Positions 9,213 through 15,598 of a DNA stretch of 44,888 nt are shown piece after piece. Below the pieces are notes generated by a model that searched no databases, was not told where the DNA came from, and saw nothing but the letters and a program-made list of their open reading frames with translations. Origin of the DNA: WLMZ01 sp043747765. Lineage in GTDB: Bacteria > Actinomycetota > Acidimicrobiia > Acidimicrobiales > Ilumatobacteraceae. The stretch lies in NCBI GenBank assembly GCA_043747765.1, contig JAYTOM010000204.1, positions 1 to 44,888 of the forward strand. Reading direction: 5' to 3'. The translations under genes and the position numbers were made by a program. Numbering within the stretch: the first letter of the stretch is position 1; each line of letters opens with the position of its first letter.

Positions 9213-9986
9213 ATGACGAGCTACCCGTTCACGTCCGCATTGTTGACCGGCGCTTCGAGTGGCATCGGCGAGGCGATGGCCAACCTGCTCGGCGCAGCCA
9301 AGGTGCCGACGGTGCTCGTCGCCCGCCGGACCGAGCGGTTGCAGCAGCTGGCCGACCGGTATCCAGGTTTCACCGTTCTGACCGCCGACCTCGGCGATCC
9401 GGACGACCTGAACGGAGTCGCTGACAGGATCGCAAGCTCCACCGAGCCGATCGACCTCGTCGTCAACAACGCCGGATTCGGGACGACAGGGATGTTCCAC
9501 CAACTCGATGCCGATCGCCTCGACGACGAGATCGGTCTCAACGTCGCTGCACTGACCCGGCTTTCACATGCGGCTCTGGCGACGATGGTGCCGCGTGGTC
9601 GTGGCTACCTGCTCAACGTGAGCAGCATGGCCAGCTTCCAACCGGCCCCGAAGTTAGCGGTCTATGCAGCGACCAAGGCCTACGTCACCAACCTGACCGA
9701 GAGCCTGCACGAGGAGATGCGTGGCACCGGTGTGCACGTCACGGCGCTGTGCCCTGGCCTGACCAGAACCGAGTTTCAGAGTGTCAGCGGCAGCGAGGTC
9801 TCCGCTGCGAACTACCCGGCCATTGCCTGGCTCAAGGTGGAAGATGTCGCCAGAGCCGGTCTCGACGATGTCGCTAAGGGACGGACCCTGTCGATCCCCG
9901 GCGTGCTGTACAAGGGCATGTCGGTGGCCTCAGGGATCACTCCGCGAGGGCTCACCCGCCGCCTGGCCAGCCTCGTCCAGCGTTGA
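9213..9986 (+). CDS. SDR-family short-chain dehydrogenase
   Basis: A 257-residue classical short-chain dehydrogenase/reductase. The NAD(P) motif TGASSGIGEA is at residues 12-21, NNAG near 87-90, the catalytic Ser in NVSSMASF near 134, and YAATK (Tyr and Lys) near 150-154. A basic residue pair in the AARRTER-like stretch after beta-2 suggests NADP preference. The sequence resembles the DltE/YqjQ-like subgroup often annotated only as oxidoreductase; the substrate is unknown. The start is 21 nt after the CopCD stop. Confidence 0.9.
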   Translation: MTSYPFTSALLTGASSGIGEAMANLLGAAKVPTVLVARRTERLQQLADRYPGFTVLTADLGDPDDLNGVADRIASSTEPIDLVVNNAGFGTTGMFHQLDADRLDDEIGLNVAALTRLSHAALATMVPRGRGYLLNVSSMASFQPAPKLAVYAATKAYVTNLTESLHEEMRGTGVHVTALCPGLTRTEFQSVSGSEVSAANYPAIAWLKVEDVARAGLDDVAKGRTLSIPGVLYKGMSVASGITPRGLTRRLASLVQR

Positions 9987-9992
9987 CAGAGA

Positions 9993-10985
9993 TCATGCGT
10001 AGTCGACCGAGGCGAAGGTCTTCAGCTTGTCGATCTTGTGGTGGGCGTCGACGAGGCGGACCGTGCCCGAGCGCGAACGCATCACCAGCGACTGGGTGTG
10101 CGCACCCAAGGAGTCGTAGCGCACGCCGCGCAGCAACGCACCGTTGGTGATGCCGGTGGCGGCGAAGAAACAGTTGTCGCCTTCGACCAGATCGTCGGCA
10201 CTGAGTACGCGGCTGAGGTCGTAGCCGGCGGCGATCGCGGCGTCGCGCTCGGTGTCGTTGCGTGGATAGAGACGACCCTGGATCTCGCCGCCCATGCACT
10301 TCAGCGCTGCGGCCGCAGTCACGCCCTCCGGCGTGCCACCGATGCCGATCAGCACGTCGACGCCTGCATCTGGCCAACATGTGGCGATGGCGCCGAAGAT
10401 GTCGCCGTCGCTGATCAACTGGATCCGGGCGCCGCTGGCGCGGACCTCGTCGATCAACGGCTGGTGACGTGGGCGGTCGAGGATCATCACCGTCAGGTCG
10501 CGGACGGTCGTTCTCTTCGCCTTGGCCACCCAACGCAGGTTCTGTGTCGCAGTGGCCGTGACGTCGATCGCACCCTTGGCCTCGGGCCCGACCGCAATCT
10601 TCTCCATGTAGAAACACGGACCCGGGTTGAACATCGTGCCGCGTTCGCTGACCGCGATCACGGCGATCGCGTTGTCCTTGCCGAGCGAAGCAAGCGTCGT
10701 ACCGTCGATCGGATCGACGGCGATATCGGTCAGTGGAGGCGTGCCGTCACCGATCCTCTCGCCGTTGAACAACATCGGCGCTTCGTCTTTCTCACCTTCG
10801 CCGATGACGACGATGCCGTCCATCTGCACCGTGCTGAGCACGGTCCGCATTGCCTCCACAGCAGCACCGTCGGCACCGTTCTTGTCACCGCGGCCGACCC
10901 AGCGGGATGCTGCAAGGGCTGCAGATTCGGTGACCCGGACGAGTTCGAGAGCGAGGTTGCGGTCAGGCTGTTGCACGATCGGCAT
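9993..10985 (-). CDS. glpX: Class II fructose-1,6-bisphosphatase
   Basis: A 330-residue GlpX-type phosphatase, which hydrolyses fructose-1,6-bisphosphate in gluconeogenesis. Family motifs are clear: VIGEGEKDEAPML near residues 60-72, the metal-binding DPIDGTT near 91-97, and IGIGGTPEGVTAAAALKCMGGE in the C-terminal half. Length and start (MPIVQQPDRNLALELVRVTE) are typical of actinobacteria, where GlpX is usually the main FBPase. It converges on the SDR at 9213-9986 with only 6 nt between the stops. Confidence 0.96.
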   Translation of the reverse strand: MPIVQQPDRNLALELVRVTESAALAASRWVGRGDKNGADGAAVEAMRTVLSTVQMDGIVVIGEGEKDEAPMLFNGERIGDGTPPLTDIAVDPIDGTTLASLGKDNAIAVIAVSERGTMFNPGPCFYMEKIAVGPEAKGAIDVTATATQNLRWVAKAKRTTVRDLTVMILDRPRHQPLIDEVRASGARIQLISDGDIFGAIATCWPDAGVDVLIGIGGTPEGVTAAAALKCMGGEIQGRLYPRNDTERDAAIAAGYDLSRVLSADDLVEGDNCFFAATGITNGALLRGVRYDSLGAHTQSLVMRSRSGTVRLVDAHHKIDKLKTFASVDYA

Positions 10986-11078
10986 TTCGCAACCATAGCT
11001 GTCGATCGTCGACGGCCTCGATTGTCCTCGGTCCAGCGCCGGCAGGCACGACGTGAGCGACGGTTGCCGCGTGGACGA

Positions 11079-11879
11079 TCAATACCGGATCGAACCGGGC
11101 AGCCCACCACCGGCCTCGATCATCTCGCCGTTGATCACGAACGAAAGCGGAGAAGCGAGGAACGCCACGAGTGGAGCGAGGTCGTCGTCGTCGATCATCC
11201 GGCGGACACTGTTGATCGTCGGGATCAGCGCCTCGATGCGTGCCGCCTGTGCTGCGAGATCTGCGTGATCGTGGTCTGTCAGATCGGCTGACCTGACCGT
11301 GCGAGTCATTCCCGGGTGCACACAATTGACCGTGATACCGAACGGGCCGAGCTCGTCGGCGAGGTTCTTGGTCAGCGCTGCGACCGAGACGTTGCGAATC
11401 GTTCCGATGGTCGATCCGGTCGTGCGCCAAGCGAGTCCGGCGATGTTGATGATCCGTCCCCATCCCGCTTCGCGCATCGCTGGCGCAATCGCTTGGGCGC
11501 CGAACAGATAGCCCAGTACCTTGACGTCGATTTCGCCGAGAAGCGCATCGCGGGTGATGTCGGCGAGGGCCGGCGGTTTGGCTCGTCCGGCTGCCGTGGC
11601 CGCATTGTTGACGAGGATCTGCACTGGTCCGAGCATGTCGACGGCCTCGTCGACCATCCGAATCACCCCCTCTCGACTCCCGGTGTCGGCGACGATTCCG
11701 AAGACCTCACCCCCCGTCTGGCGACGAAGTTCGTTCACTGTCGATGTGATCGTGGCAGGAGTGCGCGCGCTGATCGCGACCCGCACACCTTCGGTGAGGA
11801 GCAGCCTGGCGATCGATCGCCCGATGCCGCGGCTTCCGCCGGTGACCAGTGCTGACCGGCCGCTGAGCTGCAAATCCAT
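11079..11879 (-). CDS. Atypical SDR-fold protein lacking the YxxxK motif
   Basis: A 266-residue Rossmann protein of the short-chain dehydrogenase superfamily. The nucleotide site is intact (TGGSRGIGRS near 13-22) and so is NNAAT near 92. Where the catalytic Ser-Tyr-Lys should stand, the protein reads INIAGLA and then GTIRN, so all three residues are replaced, although the following VAALTKNLADELGPFGITVN helix and strand are conserved. It may bind dinucleotide without classic oxidoreductase chemistry, or use other residues; function unknown. The start is ATG 11879. Confidence 0.85.
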   Translation of the reverse strand: MDLQLSGRSALVTGGSRGIGRSIARLLLTEGVRVAISARTPATITSTVNELRRQTGGEVFGIVADTGSREGVIRMVDEAVDMLGPVQILVNNAATAAGRAKPPALADITRDALLGEIDVKVLGYLFGAQAIAPAMREAGWGRIINIAGLAWRTTGSTIGTIRNVSVAALTKNLADELGPFGITVNCVHPGMTRTVRSADLTDHDHADLAAQAARIEALIPTINSVRRMIDDDDLAPLVAFLASPLSFVINGEMIEAGGGLPGSIRY

Positions 11880-11916
11880 GAGATCAGCGTAGGCGGCGCT
11901 GTGTCAGCATTGCCTT

Positions 11917-12249
11917 GTGCACGACGATCGAATCACGCCAGAAGACCCGCGTTCTGCTGACATCAGCGCGTTGCTCGCGAGACATCTCGAGTTCGCTCAC
12001 GAGAACAGCCCACCGGACGACGCTCACGCATTGGACGTCGATGCGTTGGCCGTTCCGGAGATCCTGTTCTTCGGCTTCCGCCCGATGGGGTGTTGATAAA
12101 CCGGTGCGATGGAGGCGTTCATTCCCGCGCGATCGCGCTACGCGCGCTGCGGCTTCGAGGTCTGCGAGCCCTTCGCCGACTACGTCGAAGGCCCGAACAG
12201 CACGTGCATGACACTGGATTTGAACAGCGTTGAAGGGCTCGTCGACTGA
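11917..12249 (+). pseudogene. GNAT acetyltransferase remnant with internal deletion
   Basis: Two same-frame pieces of a GNAT acetyltransferase. Codons from GTG 11917 to TGA 12096 (59 residues) read as the N terminus, with ARHLEFAHENSPPDDAHALD followed by ILFFGF. After TGA-TAA the frame continues with TGAMEAFIPARSRYARCGF and PFADYVEGPNSTCMTLDL to TGA 12249, the classic C-terminal end of the same family. The middle of about 55-60 residues, including the acetyl-CoA P-loop (RGxGxG/A), is absent. With no P-loop it cannot be a working acetyltransferase. Neither part is long enough to be found by length-filtered ORF calling. Confidence 0.75.
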
Positions 12250-12262
12250 TCAGCGTCAGGTG

Positions 12263-13189
12263 TCAGTGTGGTTGCGCCGGCCGATCGGGCGCACCGTCGA
12301 CGTTCAGACGAATTGTGTACAACGACGTCGTCGCCGTGACGAACAGGTGGTTGCGTCGCAACCCGCCGAAGGTGAGGTTTGCCGCTTCCTCCGGCAGATG
12401 CAACTTGCCCAGCAGCGTGCCATCCGGATCGATGCAGTGGACACCGTCGCCGAACCCGCCCAGATTCGTCCGGCGTCGTCCAACCGGATCCCGTCGAAGC
12501 GTCCGGCGGTGCACTCGGCGAACACGATGTCGCCCTCCTCGACACCGATTGCCGTCGTCGTGAATCGGCGGATGTGGTTGCGTCGGGTGTCGACGATGTA
12601 GAGCTGACTCTCGTCGAGGGCAAGAGCCAAGCCGTTGGGCTGGACGAAATTGCCGCCGATCAGGCTGAGAGCGCCTGTCGCCGGCCCGAATCGAAAGACG
12701 TTGCACGAGCCGATCTCGCTGGCCGATCGATGGCCTTCGTAGTTCGAGTCGATGCCATACGAGGGGTCGGTGAACCAGATCGATCCGTCGGAACGAACGA
12801 CCAGATCGTTCGGGCTGTTGAATCGCTTGCCCTCGAAGCGATCGGCGATGACGGTGATGGACCCGTCGTGCTCGGTTCGCGTGACCCGTCGACTGCCGTG
12901 CGAACACGAGACCAGCCAACCTTTGCGATCTCGCGTGTTGCCGTTCGAGTAGTCGGATGGACTGCGAAACACGCGCGAAGCCCCGGTGAGCTCATCCCAG
13001 CGCAACATCCGGTTGTTCGGGATGTCGCTCCAGATCAGCGAGCGCTGGCTGGGAAGTACACCGACCTTCTGCCCACCGGCAGTCGTCGTACAGGCGTTGG
13101 ATGCGCGAGTCGCCGCCGACCGAAGCGAACCGGTCGTCGAGCACCTCGAAATCCGCGACGATGGATTCGGGTTCGTTGAGGTGGTTCAC
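12263..13189 (-). pseudogene. SMP-30/gluconolactonase-like gene, frame-broken
   Basis: The SMP-30/gluconolactonase/LRE family (six-bladed propeller) is recognisable across three frames. The N-terminal piece starts at GTG 13189 and runs to WAEG near 13070. The central piece runs from SLIWSDIPNNRMLRWDE through FNSPNDLVVRSDGSIWFTDP and VQPNGLALALDESQLYIVDT to RIWAG near 12457. The C-terminal piece runs from GFGDGVHCIDPDGTLLGK to LFVTATTSLYTIRLN and a TGA at 12263. One missing base at the G run near 12452-12457 explains the last break. Two missing bases near 13048-13066, or one 4-bp duplication, explain the first. All propeller motifs are otherwise present, so decay is recent or the sequence has errors here. 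Confidence 0.8.
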
Positions 13190-13256
13190 GGCCCAAAGAT
13201 ACGTCGCAAAAAGGGCTGGCGCGATCCCGCACAGTTTGCTTGAATTGATTCACCAG

Positions 13257-13273
13257 AGAAAGGAGGTGGTCCA
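13257..13273 (+). promoter_or_regulatory. Extended Shine-Dalgarno, about 17 nt complementary to the 16S 3' end
   Basis: AGAAAGGAGGTGGTCCA is complementary along its whole length to the usual 3' end of bacterial 16S rRNA (UGGAUCACCUCCUUUCU), with a single G-U wobble. Ordinary sites in this window match 4-6 nt. The AGGAGG core (13261-13266) is 10 nt from the GTG at 13277, an acceptable spacing. Confidence 0.85.
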
Positions 13274-13276
13274 AAC

Positions 13277-13321
13277 GTGACAGACAAAAGTCGTGGGACT
13301 CTGGAGGTGGTTGGCCGCTAG
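13277..13321 (+). CDS. Tiny 14-codon ORF (VTDKSRGTLEVVGR)
   Basis: GTG at 13277 opens a 14-residue frame ending at TAG 13319-13321. It is preceded by an exceptional ribosome-binding site and followed by stem-loops and a terminator. No other start lies in frame before an upstream TGA at 13241. The peptide has no hydrophobic segment and no obvious amino-acid run of the kind used by attenuators. It is not followed by a same-strand gene until 15599, so it is not evidently a leader peptide. Translation is inferred from the signal context only; function unknown. Confidence 0.55.
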   Translation: MTDKSRGTLEVVGR

Positions 13322-13363
13322 GCCTTCAGGCTGGACTGCCTGGCGAAACCACGCCAACCTCTG

Positions 13364-13416
13364 CTGACACCCTGCCGGAACTTGTCCCGTCGGCTTGGAA
13401 CCGGGTGCTCAGTTTT
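13364..13416 (+). terminator. Rho-independent terminator-like stem
   Basis: CTGA-CACCC (13364-13372) pairs with GGGTG-(C)-TCAG (13403-13412), nine base pairs with one bulged C. The loop holds an inner GCCG/CGGC stem (13374-13377 with 13391-13394). TTTT follows at 13413-13416. It would end the small RNA on the plus strand. Confidence 0.6.
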
Positions 13417-13429
13417 CGATCAGCTTGTG

Positions 13430-13455
13430 ACGGCGAGGCCTTCGGGCCTCGTCGT
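13430..13455 (+). terminator. Strong hairpin with TTCG tetraloop between convergent units
   Basis: An 11-bp stem (one G-T wobble) around GAGGCC-TTCG-GGCCTC closes a C(UUCG)G tetraloop, the most stable RNA tetraloop known. It lies 14 nt after the small-RNA terminator and about 30 nt beyond the stop of the minus-strand quinone-oxidoreductase remnant, so it could stop transcription in either direction. There is no U run on either side. Confidence 0.5.
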
Positions 13456-13484
13456 TGCGCGTGCAGTCTTTGCGCGTTCGGGCT

Positions 13485-13817
13485 TCACGTATTCGGAAAG
13501 ATCAGCACCGACCGGCCCCGGACGCCGCCGGCTTTGCGCAGACGATGGGCGTCGGCCGCTGCTTCGAAAGGGAATGTTCTGGCGACCCGCAAGGTGACGA
13601 TTCCTTGTTCGGCCTGTTCGCCCGCAGCCGGTCGAGCGTGGCGTGCTCAGTTCTGCGGCACGCGTGCCGTCACAGATCAGCGTGTGTCCGTCGGGTTCAC
13701 CGATGCAGCCGTGACTCGCAATCGCACCGGGCCCGACGCAGCGTGGCGTTCTGGCAGTTCGACGACGCGCAGCGCATCAGGACCGCCGAGCTCGATGACA
13801 CCGACGGCACGGGTCAC
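13485..13817 (-). pseudogene. Zinc-type quinone oxidoreductase remnant with internal deletion
   Basis: Only both ends of an MDR-family NADPH:quinone oxidoreductase remain. The N-terminal piece starts at GTG 13817 (overlapping the stop of the CinA-like gene as GTGA) and reads RAVGVIELGGPDALRVVELP and RLRVTAASVNPTDT, then TGA at 13677. The C-terminal piece reads GIVTLRVARTFPFEAAADAH with GGVRGRSVLIFPN and ends at TGA 13485. A whole family member has about 310-330 residues, so more than 200, including the NADPH-binding domain, are gone. A further frame change lies near 13630. The coupling to cinA suggests that the pair was once an operon. Confidence 0.75.
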
Positions 13818-14323
13818 TCGTCCGCCGCTCGCAGTGCTGAGGTGGCGAGGGTTTCGGTGAAGAGCGCGAGCGCAGCGATGGCGAAGATGACCATGTTGTC
13901 GCTGCGATCATCGAGGCCTGTGAGGACGTGGCGGGTCGCAGTGACCGGCCCTGCAACCGCGACCCAACAGTGTCCGGCTGGATCGCCGTAGGGGTTGGCC
14001 GGGCCAGCGGCGCCCGCTTCACCGATGCCCCACGTGGCCTGCAATTTCTTCGCCGCCGATTGTGCCAGATACAACGCAAACGGTTCGGTCGCACCGCGCA
14101 TCCCCGGGGGCGCCTCGATCTCGCCGGACATCCATGCTCGGTTGGCGGCACGTGTGTACACGACTGCGCCGCCGAGGTAATACGCCGAAGCGCCGGGAAC
14201 TGACAGCAGCGCTGCCGAGATCAGGCCGCCGGCCGAACCCTCGGCGACCACGACCGTTTCGCCGCGTTCACGCAGCATCGCCCCAACCACCTGGGCGGGC
14301 TCTACCAACTCGGGAATGAACAT
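13814..14323 (-). CDS. CinA C-terminal/PncC-like protein, divergent active site
   Basis: 169 residues from ATG 14323; an in-frame ATG at 14362 would add 13 residues with poor codon bias. The fold is that of the CinA C-terminal domain (PncC, nicotinamide-mononucleotide amidase), seen in VPGASAYYLGGAVVYT and GIGEAGAAGPANPYGDPAGHCWVAVAGP. In active PncC the signature AESxTGG holds the catalytic Ser; here it is AEGSAGG, and the later YSNEAK-type Lys is YTRAANR. Activity on NMN is therefore doubtful. It is the only intact ordinary-length gene in this decayed stretch. Confidence 0.8.
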   Translation of the reverse strand: MFIPELVEPAQVVGAMLRERGETVVVAEGSAGGLISAALLSVPGASAYYLGGAVVYTRAANRAWMSGEIEAPPGMRGATEPFALYLAQSAAKKLQATWGIGEAGAAGPANPYGDPAGHCWVAVAGPVTATRHVLTGLDDRSDNMVIFAIAALALFTETLATSALRAADE

Positions 14324-14394
14324 TCGGACAGCTTGTCGGATCGGACCGACTGGGGTGAGCATCGGGCGCGTCTCGGCCGGTGTGTCGGCCGGGC

Positions 14395-14505
14395 GTGTGC
14401 TCAGGACAAGTGTGTGCTCAGGACAAGTGTGTGCTCAGTCGGGGTGTGTTCAGGACAAGTGTGTGCTCAGTCGGTGTGTTCAGGACGGGTCCGTGCTCAG
14501 AGCGG
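14395..14505 (+). repeat. Degenerate 17-bp tandem repeat, about six copies
   Basis: GTGTGCTCAGGACAAGT is repeated perfectly at 14395-14411 and 14412-14428. It then alternates with a shorter variant (GTGTGCTCAGTCGG) and degenerate copies up to about 14505. The array fills most of the 208-nt gap between the cinA-like start and the HNH gene end. There are no spacers, so it is not a CRISPR array. Nothing else was seen in the gap. Confidence 0.85.
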
Positions 14506-14531
14506 AGGGCGGTGTTCCGCCCGGCGGCTCG

Positions 14532-15527
14532 CTATGGATGCTCGGTTGGCCTGGCGGCGCCGCGTCCGTGGCAGGCGGTGTGATCGCGCCGGCACAGGCA
14601 GACAAGGTTCGGCGCATCGCTGAGACCGCTGTCCGGTGGAGCCCAGTGGACGATGTGATGGACTTCTTGGCCAAGGGTCGCGGCGCAGGTGGGTTTGCGG
14701 CACATCCGGTGCCGGTTCTCGACGAGGATCCGGGTGTGGAGGCAAACGTTGTGCTGGGAGCGGCCGATATCGACCGGCAGGTCGCCGGTCGTCCACACCG
14801 GCCGAACCTGGCCGTCGCACAAGAACGTCGCCAAGAGGGTGCGAGGGACGGGCCCACCCTTGTGCATCCTTGCGCCCTCGGTGTCGAGATGGATGGCGGC
14901 GCGGTAGAGATCGCGACGCGATTTCGTTGTCAATGTCCCGAGCGACCGCGCACACTCCTCGACGAGGACATCGAGCCATGTGGCACGGATGTCGCCGCCG
15001 CGGAACAGCGCGTCCTCGGCCTCTCGCGACGCATTCAGGATGATCGATCCATCAATGCTGTCGGCGTTGCCGCGAAGATGCACGGTGCCGTCGTCGTCCC
15101 AGCCGGCTGCGAACCAGTGCGCAGATTCCGGGTCGGGCTGAGCCGGGTCGGGACCGGTCGCTGGCGGGACGAACTGTGTGCGGAACGCGATCCCGGCGAC
15201 CTGGTCGATGCTCCGCGGGCCCTGCTCGAAGCGGATGAACGTCTCAGGCAGCTGATCTTTGCGTCGCGCCATCGTGGCCACCTGGCGGGCTCGCTCCGGC
15301 GAAAGGCCGGTCTGCCAGGCCAACCAGGCCAGCCAGACGGCTGGTGAGGCGATCCCGGTGCCTTCCCACGCTCGGGTCGCAACTGCTTCGACCATGATCG
15401 AGACCATCGATTCGTGCAGGACGTTCAGGTGACCGACACCTCGGCAAGCGACGACTGCAGACGAGCGGTGGTCACCTCCGATGTCGTTGCCTCCAACACG
15501 CTCGTTCCCATGCCAACAGCAGAACAC
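14532..15527 (-). CDS. 13E12/DUF222-type HNH endonuclease, shortened
   Basis: 331 residues from a GTG at 15527. The N-terminal half has the DUF222-type helical region (HLNVLHESMVSIMVEAVATR, SPERARQVATMARRKDQLP). The C-terminal half carries an HNH nuclease fold (CRKPTCAATLGQEVHHIVHW, then NLVCLC), with His-His and Asn in place. Compared with the usual family pattern the section after SIDQVAGIAFRT is much shorter, and the first 35 residues look atypical, so an internal deletion or a relocated start is likely. Such genes occur in many mobile-like copies in actinobacterial genomes. It may be defective. Confidence 0.7.
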   Translation of the reverse strand: MFCCWHGNERVGGNDIGGDHRSSAVVACRGVGHLNVLHESMVSIMVEAVATRAWEGTGIASPAVWLAWLAWQTGLSPERARQVATMARRKDQLPETFIRFEQGPRSIDQVAGIAFRTQFVPPATGPDPAQPDPESAHWFAAGWDDDGTVHLRGNADSIDGSIILNASREAEDALFRGGDIRATWLDVLVEECARSLGTLTTKSRRDLYRAAIHLDTEGARMHKGGPVPRTLLATFLCDGQVRPVWTTGDLPVDIGRSQHNVCLHTRILVENRHRMCRKPTCAATLGQEVHHIVHWAPPDSGLSDAPNLVCLCRRDHTACHGRGAARPTEHP

Positions 15528-15598
15528 AGGGGTGCGACGCCGTTGGTCGGACAGCAGACGTGATCAGGGCCGGGTGTTTCGACGGGTACATTCGGTTG

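Larger units (their letters stand above)
13257..13416 (+). ncRNA. Candidate structured small RNA carrying the tiny ORF
   Basis: After the tiny ORF the sequence has several inverted repeats. GGTTGGC (13309-13315) pairs with GCCAACC (13353-13359). GTGGTT (13307-13312) pairs with AACCAC (13347-13352), overlapping and so excluding the first. CAGGC (13327-13331) pairs with GCCTG (13338-13342), and GGCC-GCTA-GGCC (13313-13324) forms a small hairpin. A terminator-like stem ends at 13412, followed by TTTT. Taken together this looks like a self-contained transcript of about 160-180 nt between two minus-strand remnants. I recognise no named RNA family with confidence, and no clear promoter hexamers are visible upstream. 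Confidence 0.55.

Noticed and set aside
13257..13273. Fragment of 16S rRNA or anti-sense rRNA gene
   Set aside because: Only about 17 nt match and only to the anti-Shine-Dalgarno end; flanking sequence is unrelated to rRNA.
14395..14505. Possible CRISPR array
   Set aside because: Units are directly adjacent with no spacers, and no cas genes are present.
14316..15347. 343-residue plus-strand frame with Cys-rich repeats (CVLRTSVCSV-like)
   Set aside because: It is antisense to the HNH gene and its Cys repeats are only the translation of the 17-bp DNA repeat; no family features or good start.
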